A DNA stretch of 64,000 nucleotides, taken from the NCBI GenBank assembly GCA_027063065.1, contig JAMOSO010000071.1:14216-78215 (forward strand). The letters run 5' to 3'. Within the stretch, counting starts at the first letter, position 1; every line of letters starts with the position of its first letter. Below the pieces are notes generated by a model, which saw nothing but the letters and a program-made list of their open reading frames with translations, searched no databases and was not told where the DNA came from. The stretch is from Planctomycetota bacterium. GTDB lineage: Bacteria > Planctomycetota > JAMOSO01. Positions 53,316 to 63,272 of this stretch are shown piece after piece. A program made the position numbers and the translations under genes.

Positions 53316-53344
53316 TATATAGCAAAGGTCATGCCAAAAGGCAA
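53316..53344 (-). promoter_or_regulatory. Promoter candidate of the zinc-ribbon gene
   Basis: On the minus strand TTGCCT (53344-53339), 17-base spacer and TATATA (53321-53316), about 36 bases before the start. Confidence 0.45.
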
Positions 53345-53358
53345 AAGCAACGGTATAA

Positions 53359-53389
53359 ACGTAAAGCGTTTTAGTGTAAGGCTTTACGT
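53359..53389. promoter_or_regulatory. Operator-like inverted repeat upstream of the zinc-ribbon gene
   Basis: A perfect 9-bp inverted repeat, ACGTAAAGC / GCTTTACGT, with a 13-base spacer; a further ACGTAAA lies at 53394. It sits just upstream of the promoter's -35 box, where an activator or repressor could bind. It lies in the gap before the HD-GYP gene's 3' end, which has no other feature. Confidence 0.4.
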
Positions 53390-53475
53390 TAATACGTAAA
53401 TATAAATTTTGGATTTAAATTTTATAGGTAGGAGATGCTTTCCATTGAGAAGATATTTCTTCCCGTATAAGAGTG

Positions 53476-54540
53476 TTAATCTAAAAATTTATCGTGTATA
53501 TCAATAAATTTATCTTCAAGGTATAAAAAAATTTCAAATATCTTTGGATCAAAAGCTCCATTCATTTCTTCAACCATAATTTCTTTGGCTTGTTCGTGAG
53601 AGAACATAGGCTTATAGCATCGTGCACTGGTAAGGGCGTCATATACGTCCACAAGAGCTACAATACGTCCTGCAATTGGAATTTCTTGTCCCTTTGCCTT
53701 GGTTGGGTATCCATTCCCATCAAAGCGTGCATGGTGGTATAGAGCAATGTCGGCAGCCATATCTAAGAAATAATCGACTACATTTTCACCTTTAGTAGCA
53801 CTGAGTGCCTCATACCCTAAAGAGGCATGGGTACGCATAATTTCAAATTCTTCGGCTGTTAATTTACCAGGTTTTAATAATATAGCATCGGGTATGCCAA
53901 CTTTTCCAATATCATGCAATGGGCTAGAGTAATAAATAGATTCAACAAATTTTGGAGTTATGATATCAGCGTATATGCCTTGTGCTAGTAATTCATTGGC
54001 TAATAATCTTGAGTAGTGCTGTACTCTTTTAATGTGTGCGCCGGTTTCTGGATCGCGTGTTTCAGCTAAAGTGGCAACTACGCGTAAGGCGGTTTCTCTT
54101 AGGTCGTTAATCTCTTGGGTTTTTTCGACAACTAGTTGCTCTAGGTCGCTTAATAAATGGTAGTGACTGATATGTGTAGATACGCGCGCTTTTAATTCCA
54201 CCATACGAACAGGCTTGACTAGAAAATCAACAGCGCCTAATTCAAAAGCTTTTTCTAAACGTTTTTCACCTGCTAGACCCGTTAAAAAAATAATTGGTAT
54301 ATCAGAGATTTCTGGTATAGATTTAATTTGAGCGCAGGCTTCCATGCCATTCATAATTGGCATTTCTATATCCATTAATATCAAATCAGGGTGGATTTGT
54401 TTGGTTTTTTCAATGCCGATTAAACCATTTTCTGCACTAAAAACTTGATATTCAAGTTCTTGTAGTAGTGCAGTTAACATATCTCTATTAATGCTATTGT
54501 CTTCTATTAATAAAATTGTGCCAAGATGTTTTTTAGTCAT
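53476..54540 (-). CDS. Response regulator with HD-GYP c-di-GMP phosphodiesterase domain
   Basis: 354 residues. The receiver domain (1-125) has the phosphoacceptor D57 in LILMDIEMP, with the acidic pair ED at 13-14 and the conserved Lys in DFLVKPV. After a coiled linker, the HD-GYP domain shows ETGAHIKRVQ, SPLHDIGKVGIPDAILLKPG and HHARFDGNGYP. It should hydrolyse cyclic di-GMP when phosphorylated, opposing Pel and pilus activation by PelD and PilZ. The symbol rpfG is avoided because the cognate kinase is unknown. It overlaps the 80-residue gene upstream by eight bases. Confidence 0.92.
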   Translation of the reverse strand: MTKKHLGTILLIEDNSINRDMLTALLQELEYQVFSAENGLIGIEKTKQIHPDLILMDIEMPIMNGMEACAQIKSIPEISDIPIIFLTGLAGEKRLEKAFELGAVDFLVKPVRMVELKARVSTHISHYHLLSDLEQLVVEKTQEINDLRETALRVVATLAETRDPETGAHIKRVQHYSRLLANELLAQGIYADIITPKFVESIYYSSPLHDIGKVGIPDAILLKPGKLTAEEFEIMRTHASLGYEALSATKGENVVDYFLDMAADIALYHHARFDGNGYPTKAKGQEIPIAGRIVALVDVYDALTSARCYKPMFSHEQAKEIMVEEMNGAFDPKIFEIFLYLEDKFIDIHDKFLD

Positions 54541-54775
54541 ATTGTATTTTCCTAGACGATTCTAAGGCCTGTAGGCTTTGTATACTAAATGTGGCTATAT
54601 CTCTAATGGTTTCATCTCCTCTATAAAAAATAGGTCCAGCAATAAATAGCCCGTGCTCATCTTCAATGCGCTTGGTCTGATTGTTGATTTCATTATCAGA
54701 CTTAACGTTAGTTAAGCCTGATTTATTAATGTTTATATTGGATTTAATACCATAAGTAGATGGATTAATATTCAT
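54533..54775 (-). CDS. Small protein coupled to the HD-GYP regulator
   Basis: 80 residues, Asn/Ile/Ser-rich at the start (MNINPSTYGIKSNININKS) and helical at the end (DIATFSIQSLQALESSRK). No signal peptide or membrane helix. Its stop overlaps the start of the response regulator by eight bases, so it is likely translated with it. I do not recognise it; a small regulator of the phosphodiesterase or a flagellar-type protein is possible, but nothing in the sequence proves this. Confidence 0.6.
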   Translation of the reverse strand: MNINPSTYGIKSNININKSGLTNVKSDNEINNQTKRIEDEHGLFIAGPIFYRGDETIRDIATFSIQSLQALESSRKIQYD

Positions 54776-54827
54776 ATACTTAATATAACCTATATTTTTT
54801 TATATTCTATACTCAATATCGCAAAAT

Positions 54828-56645
54828 TTATTTAGCTTTTGCTCGCATGGCTTGTTTGCGTTCGTTTTCAGTTAAAAAGCGTTTGCGTAAGCGCATACTT
54901 TCTGGAGTTACTTCTAAAAGCTCGTCTTCTTCGATATATTCTAAATTTTCTTCTAGGGTAAATTTAGTTGCAGGTGCAAGCTGTACTGTGCCATCGCTTC
55001 CAGAAGAACGCATATTAGTCAATTGTTTGCCTTTTGCCTGATTAACTGTAATGTCGTTATCCTTGCTGTGTTCGCCAACAATCATTCCTTCATAACATTT
55101 TGTACCAGGTGGAACAAATAAACGACCTCTGGCTTCTAAGGCATCCAATGCAAAGGCCAAGGCTTTACCGCTTTGCATACTTATCATAACGCCATTGGGT
55201 CGTTTAGGTAGTGGTCCTTTAAACGCTCCGTATTCGCTAAAGGTATGAAACATTATACCTTCGCCTTTAGTTGCATTTAATATGCGTGTTCTTAAACCCA
55301 TTAGCCCACGTGCTGGTATTTTAAATTCAAGATGAGTTAAAGCACCTTTTTCGTTCATTTCAATCATTTCGCCTAATCTGCTTCCCATTAGTTCTATAAC
55401 TTTACCTGCGTACAGACCGGGAACATCAACTACGGCTAATTCAATTGGCTCTAATTTTTGTCCATTTTCTTCATGAAAGATTACATGAGGTCTAGCTACT
55501 TGTAGTTCAAATCCTTCACGGCGCAATGTTTCGATTAATACTGATAAATGCAATATGCCACGTCCCGATACTATAATACCATCGCGATCAGGGGTTTCTT
55601 CCATTACTAAAGATATATTACCTTCAGCCTCTTTAAATAAACGATCTTTTAATTGGCGTGATGTAACTTTGTCGCCTTCAGTACCGACAAAAGGACTAGA
55701 ATTTGCAGAAAATACCATTGAAATTGTTGGAGCTTCTAGTTCGATAGGATCTAGTTTAATAGGATTTTCAGGGTCAGTAATGGTGTCGCCAATATCTGTG
55801 TCTTCAATGCCGACTACTGCTACAATATCACCAGCTTGCGCTTCTTTAACTTCTTTACGGCCTAACGACTCAAAAGTAAACACTTGTTTAATGCGTCCGT
55901 TTCTTTCGCTGCCGTCATTAGCAATAACCTTAACTTGTTGATTAGCTTTTATCGTACCAGAATAAATACGGCCAATCGCTATGCGTCCTACATAAGAAGA
56001 ATAATCTAATGTACAAGTTTGCAATGCTGTAGGTCCATCAATATTAACTTCAGGGCCAGGAATGTGCTCTAAGACAGCATCTAACAAAGGGGTCATATCC
56101 ATATTATCGTCGTCAGGATCTAATCTTGCATAACCGTTGACACCACTGGCGTAAATAACTGGGAAATCTAATTGTTCATCATTGGCGTCTAAATCAATAA
56201 ATAAAGAAAATACTTCATCGAGAGCCTCGTGAGGTCTGGCACCTTGTCGATCTATTTTATTGACTACTACTAAAGGTTTTAAGCCATGAGACAATGCTTT
56301 TTTTAATACAAACCGAGTCTGTGGCATTGGTCCTTCAAATGCGTCAACTAACAATAAAACTCCGTCAGCCATTTTTAGCACACGTTCTACTTCGCCTCCA
56401 AAGTCGGCGTGTCCTGGGGTATCAATTACATTTATTTTAACATCTTTATATTTAATCGAAATATTTTTAGACAAAATAGTTATACCGCGTTCACGCTCTA
56501 AGTCGTTTGAGTCTAAAACACAATCGTCTACTTCTTGGTGAGAAGAAAAAACATTAGTCGCCTCTAATAATTTATCCACGAGTGTAGTTTTCCCGTGGTC
56601 AACATGGGCGATGATAGCGATATTACGAATTGATTCTTGTCTCAT
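54828..56645 (-). CDS. typA: Ribosome-associated GTPase TypA/BipA
   Basis: 605 residues. The G1 motif [12 protein letters not shown] and G3 [14 protein letters not shown] are at the N-terminus, [14 protein letters not shown] is G4, and the C-terminal region ([20 protein letters not shown]) is the BipA-specific domain. BipA acts in 50S assembly, especially at low temperature. It stands alone with ordinary spacing on both sides. Confidence 0.96.
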   Translation of the reverse strand: MRQESIRNIAIIAHVDHGKTTLVDKLLEATNVFSSHQEVDDCVLDSNDLERERGITILSKNISIKYKDVKINVIDTPGHADFGGEVERVLKMADGVLLLVDAFEGPMPQTRFVLKKALSHGLKPLVVVNKIDRQGARPHEALDEVFSLFIDLDANDEQLDFPVIYASGVNGYARLDPDDDNMDMTPLLDAVLEHIPGPEVNIDGPTALQTCTLDYSSYVGRIAIGRIYSGTIKANQQVKVIANDGSERNGRIKQVFTFESLGRKEVKEAQAGDIVAVVGIEDTDIGDTITDPENPIKLDPIELEAPTISMVFSANSSPFVGTEGDKVTSRQLKDRLFKEAEGNISLVMEETPDRDGIIVSGRGILHLSVLIETLRREGFELQVARPHVIFHEENGQKLEPIELAVVDVPGLYAGKVIELMGSRLGEMIEMNEKGALTHLEFKIPARGLMGLRTRILNATKGEGIMFHTFSEYGAFKGPLPKRPNGVMISMQSGKALAFALDALEARGRLFVPPGTKCYEGMIVGEHSKDNDITVNQAKGKQLTNMRSSGSDGTVQLAPATKFTLEENLEYIEEDELLEVTPESMRLRKRFLTENERKQAMRAKAK

Positions 56646-56768
56646 TTTCTCTAACCTAGCTTAATAAGGTGGTTTACATAAAATTATGGGATTGTGCCAT
56701 AGGGCGCAACATTGTAATTGGCAATAAATAAATGTCTAGCTTAATATTAATTTTTAATAATAGCTGTA

Positions 56769-57125
56769 CTAATTGACTTTTTTAACAAACTCAGATTTCA
56801 ACTTCATAGAGCCAAAACCTGGTATTTTGCAGTCGATATTGTGATCGCCATCTACTAAACGTATTTTTTTAACTTTGGTGCCTACTTTAAGGCTTGTTGA
56901 AGAACCTTTGACTTTTAAATCTTTAGCTATGCTAATGGTATCTCCGTCTTGCAATTTTATCCCGTTGGCATCGAGAACAGTTAAATCTTCGTTAGAATGG
57001 TCTTCTTCTATATTAAATTCGTGGGAACATTCTGGACAAATCAAAATGGATCTGTCTTCATAAACGTAAGCCGATTGGCATTTTGGGCATGGTGGTAATT
57101 CATTCATGGATAAAAGTATAAACAT
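56769..57125 (-). CDS. YjdM/PhnA-type zinc-ribbon protein
   Basis: 118 residues: a zinc ribbon ([20 protein letters not shown], two Cys pairs) followed by the conserved PhnA C-terminal beta domain ([40 protein letters not shown]). Although named after the phosphonate operon, the role of this family is not settled. No phn genes are nearby. An alternative start six codons downstream ([10 protein letters not shown]) would fit the family better. Confidence 0.86.
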   Translation of the reverse strand: MFILLSMNELPPCPKCQSAYVYEDRSILICPECSHEFNIEEDHSNEDLTVLDANGIKLQDGDTISIAKDLKVKGSSTSLKVGTKVKKIRLVDGDHNIDCKIPGFGSMKLKSEFVKKVN

Positions 57126-57185
57126 TTTGTCTATATAAAACTATTAATTTATTATAAAATAAAATTATTTTAAGCAGAACTTATT

Positions 57186-57905
57186 ATGTCGTTTAATTTA
57201 ATTGCAGAATGTTATGATTTGTTGTCAAATCCAAAATCGCGAATATCCAAAGAAAGCGGGTTGTATAAAAAATTAATTAAGCCCAAACAGCGGGCATTGG
57301 ATTTAGCTTGCGGCACAGGGCCTCAGGCTTTATTTTTGGCAGAACATTGTGAGGCAATTGTAGATGCTAATGACTTATCCTCGGATATGATTGCGTATGC
57401 AAAAGAGCATAGAAATCATAAAAATATTAATTATCAAATAGGCGATATGAGTCAAAAATTTGATGGACAATATCAGTTAATAATATGCGTTGGAAATTCT
57501 CTTAATTTATTACCGTCTAAAGATTTGGCATATCAAACAATACATAATAGCATTGAGAGTTTGGTTTGTGGTGGCGCATTAGTAGTGCATATAATCAATC
57601 CGCAAGCAACCCAAAATCAAAAGGTTAAACGTCTTGAAAAACAAATTAGCCTTGCTAATGGCAAAATAAGTATTACTAAGGTTTTAACTCCGCATAAAAC
57701 AGGTAGAAATTTGCATATTACATACAAACCTGTTTCAGGTAAGATAGTTGAAGAAGATACAGAATTGTTAGATATCACTAAAGATGAGTTGTTGGATATG
57801 TGTTCTGTAGCGGAGGTGTGTCAATTAGACTGTTATGGCAGTTTGGATTGTCAGGCATTTACTAATGAATCATTAGATATTTTAGTAGTTTTGCGTAAAT
57901 CATAA
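57186..57905 (+). CDS. Class I SAM-dependent methyltransferase
   Basis: 239 residues with motif I ALDLACGTGPQALFLAEH (37-54) and an acidic motif II VDANDLSSDMIAYAK. The second half is variable. The substrate cannot be told; small-molecule or tRNA targets are all possible. It precedes the metallopeptidase gene by six bases, likely one transcript. Confidence 0.82.
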   Translation: MSFNLIAECYDLLSNPKSRISKESGLYKKLIKPKQRALDLACGTGPQALFLAEHCEAIVDANDLSSDMIAYAKEHRNHKNINYQIGDMSQKFDGQYQLIICVGNSLNLLPSKDLAYQTIHNSIESLVCGGALVVHIINPQATQNQKVKRLEKQISLANGKISITKVLTPHKTGRNLHITYKPVSGKIVEEDTELLDITKDELLDMCSVAEVCQLDCYGSLDCQAFTNESLDILVVLRKS

Positions 57906-57911
57906 GATTGT

Positions 57912-58595
57912 ATGTTGCCGTTTCGAGCTATTATCAAAACTGATACGCGTTCAAAAAAAATCCGTATAAAGATAGGTTTAATGGGCGATGTGGTGGTTTC
58001 TAAGCCAAAGTACTGTAGTCAAAGTTGTGCTCAAGATTTTGTAAATTTGCATAGTGATTGGATTGAAGCTCAACTTGCTAAGATTAAAGACAGGCGTATG
58101 CCATTACAATTGCCTACAAAGATTGATTTGAAGGCAATGGGACAAACTTTTAATATTAAAACTAATATAAGTGGTAGAGGTGTTAAATTGATTAATAATG
58201 AAATTATTATTAATCGGTTTAATCAAGATGATATAAAAAAAGATATTTTGCGTTTACAAAAATATATCAAAAAAATTGCCGAAGATTTTATTCCAAAAGA
58301 AGTCAAAGCTTTAAGTATGCTTACTAAATTACAACCGCAAACTATTTGTATACGAAACCAACAAACTAGGTGGGGATCTTGTTCTAATAGGGGTTGTATT
58401 AGTTTGAATCAGAAATTATTGTTAATTAATCCAACTTTGATGAGATATGTTATTATTCATGAATTATGTCATTTGCAAGAAATGAATCATTCAAAAAACT
58501 TTTGGAAATTAGTACAACGATATCAGCCAAATTTTAAAGAGCTTGATAGTAAGTTAGATTTTAATAAATTACCAGTTTGGGCAATAGTAAAATAA
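57912..58595 (+). CDS. YgjP-like metallopeptidase (M48-type HExxH)
   Basis: 227 residues. The zinc motif is HELCH (H183, E184, H187) with a further acidic residue and MNHSKNFW after it, preceded by RWGSCSNRGCISLNQKLLL, the hallmark of the YgjP/DUF45 family. It is a cytoplasmic metalloprotease-like protein of undetermined substrate, sometimes linked to restriction or DNA-repair operons. It follows the methyltransferase by six bases. Confidence 0.88.
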   Translation: MLPFRAIIKTDTRSKKIRIKIGLMGDVVVSKPKYCSQSCAQDFVNLHSDWIEAQLAKIKDRRMPLQLPTKIDLKAMGQTFNIKTNISGRGVKLINNEIIINRFNQDDIKKDILRLQKYIKKIAEDFIPKEVKALSMLTKLQPQTICIRNQQTRWGSCSNRGCISLNQKLLLINPTLMRYVIIHELCHLQEMNHSKNFWKLVQRYQPNFKELDSKLDFNKLPVWAIVK

Positions 58596-58607
58596 TTTTG
58601 TAAAAAA

Positions 58608-58698
58608 TGGCAGAGAGTAAGGGATTTGAACCCTTGGTACCAGTATTAGGTACGCATCCTTAGCAAGGATGTGCTTTCGGCCACTCAGCCAACTCTCT
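58608..58698 (-). tRNA. tRNA-Ser (anticodon GCT)
   Basis: 91 nt including an encoded CCA. The acceptor stem AGAGAGT pairs with ACTCTCT; the anticodon stem CATCC / GGATG closes the loop TTGCTAA, giving anticodon GCT for AGU/AGC codons. A long variable arm, TGCGTACCTAATACTGGTAC, is typical of tRNA-Ser, and the T-loop is GGTTCAAATCC. Confidence 0.95.
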
Positions 58699-58731
58699 AC
58701 TTGGGCGCAGATTATATGCTTTTTTTATAAG

Positions 58732-58761
58732 TGGGCAAGTATTTTTTTTAATACTTGCCCA
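58732..58761. terminator. Terminator-like hairpin between tRNA-Ser and the PEPCK gene
   Basis: A 12-bp perfect inverted repeat TGGGCAAGTATT / AATACTTGCCCA with a T-only loop. The T tract lies in the loop, not after the stem, so termination is possible but not certain. Confidence 0.5.
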
Positions 58762-58772
58762 ATAAAATAAAA

Positions 58773-61700
58773 TTATCCTTTGTAAAGAATATCGGCACCA
58801 ATAGTGCCTATTAAGCTTTGGCGATATTCTGCACTTTGATACCTTTCTAGGTTGTCTTTAACAAATTTAATTCGATTATCTATATTCAAATTATTGACCA
58901 ATTCTTGGTTATTTATTTCTTTAAATTCGTTCAAGTTAGCTAGTTGCCGTTTGGCAGATGCTATATCAATTTTTTGTTTGTTATCTAATCGCGCTTTATA
59001 CCAGTCGCTATTAATTACATAGTCTCTTTCAAATAATCTACGTATTGCAATATCGTCAATTTTTTTGCCGTTAAATTCTCCATTACTCATTATGTGCAAT
59101 AAAGCTTCAATAGGTGGTATTGCCCCTTTGACCGATCCATCCGCTAAGTATGACTTGGCTACTTTTTCTTGGGCTTCTGCGATGTTTTTTAGACCATCTA
59201 CATAGTCTTCCATGCTTTGTTTTTCTGGACAAAGCATTTCTTCACTAAAAACAGCGTGGGGGGCATTAAAAATACGACCAAAATAATTACCCATAAAACG
59301 TTTGGTTATACGGTAACCTAAACGACTAGCCAGGATAGTTTCGCCATTATATTCAAAGTCTTCTAATTTTTCTAAGCATCCTTCTTGGATTAAAAAATCA
59401 GGATTTCTTTCATGCTCGTTTAATCGGCACCAAATTTCAGGTATTAAAAGACTAACATCGTGTTCTACTCGATTGTGAGGGCCAATAAAGCCCGCCGCAG
59501 AAGTGTAACCACTATAGCCAGTTAAAATAAAAGATAGTAAGGCATTATTTAAATCGCTCGTTGCAATTAATGCGTTAAAAGGTCCTTTGGTTAGCGCTCC
59601 TTCACTGCCAGCGCCTGTTGTCGATGGGCTTTTGCCTGTTAGCGAACATATAAAATCCATAAAAAGTTCAGGCAGTTCCTGAAAATGGATAGGGTTGTAT
59701 ACTGCTAAGGCTCTTATGCCAGCTTCTTTGTCAGCGGGATTATTGCGTCTACCTGCAAGAACAGCGTTGACGGGGTGATGTACAGGTTTGTCAGCAGGTA
59801 TCATGCGTTCAAGTCTAGTGCTAACATCGGCAATGTAAGGCTCGCGAGGATTAATTACAGAAGGGCTATCTTGTAAATAACGTGGGTTTTTTGATGGTTT
59901 ACCATCTACTATGCGCGGATGAGAAGATGAAACAAAATAACCGCTTTCTGACTCTTGGGCTGCTTTTAAAATCATATTTTTCATTGGTTCTGTATATGAT
60001 TCATAACTAATGGCTTTATCTACAATTTCTCTGGCAGCCTTTGTGGAAAGAGGTTCAAAATTAGAGATAAATGAACCATCAGATGCTAAGTCGCTTTCCG
60101 CTTGTTTGTCATATCCACGTACAATTGCTTCGTCAGGTCTTTGAAATAATCTATATTCGCAATTTGAAACAATTTTAACACTAGGATTGCTATATTCTTG
60201 ATCTAAATATTCTAATTGTTCTGCTGGCAAGACTATTGATGAGCTGATATCGTCTTCTAGCTGAATTTTTTCTGAGGGTATAAAATCATGGCGTAAGCGG
60301 TACGTGTTCCAAGCCCCTAGATTACTCATACCAACGCGCAGAAAACTACCAACTAGCTTGCGATCTCCGTGGCGTAATTCATGCCCGTCTTGTCCGTTAA
60401 TACGATCAACACTAAAGCGCTCTTTCCATGTGTTACCCCATTCAGGTTGATAGAAACGTTTTACATAAAATAAAATATCTTTGATATGATTAGGTATGTT
60501 GATAAGCCATTGGTTGAACTCAGGTTTATATTTTTCTGAAGGTGTCAGTAAACGTATAACAGAACCCAACGAGCGTGCAGGGCCTAATATTGGTCTGGCC
60601 TTTGAACCAGCACCATTTGGGTGTTCACCTATAAATCTATTGTCGTAATTGGTGTTGATAAGTTCTTCTACAGCAGCCATATCTTTTTCAAAGTCATTGA
60701 CAAAAATAGGTCCAAAATGAATGGCGTCCCATATTGATTTTGATATTTCTGATTTACCACCACCAGATACGGTCGCTGGTTTGTGGCAAAAAGTCCCTTT
60801 GCTAGATGTGCCTACTAAGCGCCAGGAATTTGCGCCAGGGTGTTTTTCTAGTCGTACTTTAAAACCAGTTGGATAAATATATGTTTTATCTCTTAGCAAA
60901 CGCATTTCGTGTTTTTGCCCGTTTTGATTCCATGTAATTTGTTGCGTTTTTACATGCATTTCAGCGGTTTCATTTAAATATACAATAGAATCAAAATGCT
61001 TATCTATGGCATATCCTTCTTTGTGGACTTGAATATTTGTACCCATGGATTTTTTGATATTTTCAAAAGTGTAACCCTTGGCAACTAAGTCTCGGTCTGC
61101 ATAATAATGCATACCCAAATTATAACTTGCAAATGCTAAAGCACCGCCGGCGTGTTCTTCTTCTACATTGCCCAATAAATTGGCGGCATAACCTATTTGT
61201 GTTTTAACTTCTTTTTTACAATAGCCAAAATAATTGTCAGATATTAAAGTGATAATTATGCCGTTTTCATCGCGACAAGTTAATTTAAATGCAGAACCAT
61301 CGTTGTATAATTCTCCGTCTTGTTTCCAACACATTCCCTCATCTTTTTGGCGTTGAGTTGCATTGTCAATATGTGGTAAACCTAGCTCTTTTTTTGTTAT
61401 TTTAGTTAGGTGTGGAGCTAAAATAACACATCCTGTATGCCCAGTCCAGTGTTCAACATCTAAGGCTGCGTCATTGGTTGCTAGTGCTGGATTACCAGCA
61501 TTGCCAAAAATAGATTCTACAAAATCTAAATTACTAATTAATGATGCAGGTGCAATAAAGCGAGTTTCCATAGTTTTAGCTGGGGTAATACCGTTTATAG
61601 CTGGAGAGACTATTGGGCGTAACATTAAGGATACAAAAGTGTATGCTTTGTCCTGTTGGCTTGATGTAAAAGGTAATTCTAGTAATTCCTTTGGCGGGTT

Positions 61701-62222
61701 AAGTGCAATTTTAAGCATTTTAGCAAAGGTTTCTTTGGGGACTGCTTTTTTGTCAAGAGGTATGGGCAAGCCACCTTCCGCAATATGAAAAACCCCTTTT
61801 GTGGTGCGTCTATCGCTTTTTGGATTGTGCAAAACGCCTTGTTTAATGCGGTAAGAGGCAATGTTTTCGTTTATATATTCTGTTTTATCCGCTGGTATTG
61901 CCATTTCACGGGCTAAACCATGTCTATCTAAATTTAAAGTCAGTGAAGGTAGCTGAGGTATCTCTGTGCAGTCTGCCAAATATGTGTTTAAGAAATTTTG
62001 AATTCGTTTGTCAATTGGGCAATGGTGATTTGCCAAAATGCGGTTTTTTTCGCGAAGCCCATCAATTAAATCTGATGCTAATTCTAAAACTTTTCCTTGA
62101 TTTTGGTTGTAGACAGGCAATCCTAATGATGCTAGTTTTAAATTGATATATAAGATTAATTCTTTGCGTTGTTCGCTATTAAGAGTTTCTACTCCCATGC
62201 CCAATGATCTTTTTAGATCCAT
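58773..62222 (-). CDS. PPi-type phosphoenolpyruvate carboxykinase candidate
   Basis: 1149 residues, about twice the length of ATP or GTP PEPCK but the expected size of the PPi-dependent enzyme known from Propionibacterium and Entamoeba. The PEPCK-like P-loop is KPATVSGGGKSEISKSIWDA (481-500; SGGGKS at 486-491), and EHWTGHTGCVILAP plus the Gly-rich STTGAGSEGALTKGPFNAL region support the family. It would interconvert oxaloacetate and PEP using pyrophosphate or phosphate, sparing ATP. The start has AGGAGA upstream. No neighbour gene tells more. The family call is from memory of its size and P-loop and should be confirmed by profile search. Confidence 0.74.
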   Translation of the reverse strand: MDLKRSLGMGVETLNSEQRKELILYINLKLASLGLPVYNQNQGKVLELASDLIDGLREKNRILANHHCPIDKRIQNFLNTYLADCTEIPQLPSLTLNLDRHGLAREMAIPADKTEYINENIASYRIKQGVLHNPKSDRRTTKGVFHIAEGGLPIPLDKKAVPKETFAKMLKIALNPPKELLELPFTSSQQDKAYTFVSLMLRPIVSPAINGITPAKTMETRFIAPASLISNLDFVESIFGNAGNPALATNDAALDVEHWTGHTGCVILAPHLTKITKKELGLPHIDNATQRQKDEGMCWKQDGELYNDGSAFKLTCRDENGIIITLISDNYFGYCKKEVKTQIGYAANLLGNVEEEHAGGALAFASYNLGMHYYADRDLVAKGYTFENIKKSMGTNIQVHKEGYAIDKHFDSIVYLNETAEMHVKTQQITWNQNGQKHEMRLLRDKTYIYPTGFKVRLEKHPGANSWRLVGTSSKGTFCHKPATVSGGGKSEISKSIWDAIHFGPIFVNDFEKDMAAVEELINTNYDNRFIGEHPNGAGSKARPILGPARSLGSVIRLLTPSEKYKPEFNQWLINIPNHIKDILFYVKRFYQPEWGNTWKERFSVDRINGQDGHELRHGDRKLVGSFLRVGMSNLGAWNTYRLRHDFIPSEKIQLEDDISSSIVLPAEQLEYLDQEYSNPSVKIVSNCEYRLFQRPDEAIVRGYDKQAESDLASDGSFISNFEPLSTKAAREIVDKAISYESYTEPMKNMILKAAQESESGYFVSSSHPRIVDGKPSKNPRYLQDSPSVINPREPYIADVSTRLERMIPADKPVHHPVNAVLAGRRNNPADKEAGIRALAVYNPIHFQELPELFMDFICSLTGKSPSTTGAGSEGALTKGPFNALIATSDLNNALLSFILTGYSGYTSAAGFIGPHNRVEHDVSLLIPEIWCRLNEHERNPDFLIQEGCLEKLEDFEYNGETILASRLGYRITKRFMGNYFGRIFNAPHAVFSEEMLCPEKQSMEDYVDGLKNIAEAQEKVAKSYLADGSVKGAIPPIEALLHIMSNGEFNGKKIDDIAIRRLFERDYVINSDWYKARLDNKQKIDIASAKRQLANLNEFKEINNQELVNNLNIDNRIKFVKDNLERYQSAEYRQSLIGTIGADILYKG

Positions 62223-62433
62223 AATTATCTCCTGATTATCTCTTGATATTCTCGATATAAGAATAGCGGTTGAATTTTTTATTATAACAATAATATAATG
62301 ACGTGTAAAATTAATCTCTGGCTTAAGTATTTTGCAAGTAATTCGCTTTTATGTGTAAATTGTCTAAAAAAATGTTTTTATTTTGATGACAGTTTAAAAA
62401 AATCATTATAACAAACTTAATTAGATGGATTAA

Positions 62434-63251
62434 CTAAGCAGTAAAAATGAAGATGCTGCGAGTACATCTTTTAAATCTGATGAAGTTGCTTATGCTTCCT
62501 CGTAAGTAAATACTTCAATAGCAAATGTGGCTGGTGAGTCTACAGATATGTCAAATGTAATAGGAAGTATCTCAAATGAGATTTTTCAAATGGGAGATCA
62601 TATCAAAGATATCGCCGAAAATTCTGCAAATTCTTCAAATATTGTGCAAGATGCTGATCAAAAGGCTGTGCTTACACAAGAAACAATGGAGAAATTAAAA
62701 CAGTCTGCACTTTCTATTGGTAAAGTTAATGAAGTGATTACTGATATTTCAGCGCAAACTAAATTGTTAGCTTTAAATGCTACAATTGAGGCGCTAGTGC
62801 GGGAGAGGCAGGTAAAGGTTTTGCCGTTGTAGCTAATGAAGTTAAAGATTTAGCTGCTCAAAGTGCTACTGCTACGGAACAAATAGGTGAGAGTATTGAT
62901 GAAATACAAGATGCATGCGAAGATTCTTATAATGCTATTGTAGAAATTGTAGAAATTATTCGTAAAGTTACTGACATTTCATCTAAAATTGCCAGTTCTA
63001 CAGAGGAGCAAAGCGTGGCGATTAGTAAAATAGTTAATGAAATTAGTGGGGCAAATGAATCCACAATTAGTATCTCGCAAGGTGTTAAGGGAATATCTGA
63101 AAGAATGGAAAATATTAATGATTCAATTACTGGCATTAGTAAAATGGCTGATAATTCTGCTACAAGTGCCCATCAGGCTATAGAACTTTCACAAGAATTA
63201 AATAATATAACTACTACATTGACTAATGTGGTAGGTAAATTTAAGGTCTAA
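62434..63251 (+). pseudogene. Decayed chemoreceptor signalling domain
   Basis: The reading frame has no start codon, a premature stop at 62501-62503 and a one-base deletion at about 62793 inside the conserved chemoreceptor tip (NATIEA, then frame shifts to [19 protein letters not shown]). Correcting both gives a continuous methyl-accepting signalling domain ending LTNVVGKFKV, like the intact receptor at 51222. No sensor or membrane part is left upstream. The 211 bases between it and the PEPCK start contain no gene I can see. Confidence 0.85.
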
Positions 63252-63272
63252 TAAGGATATTAATTAAGTGCT

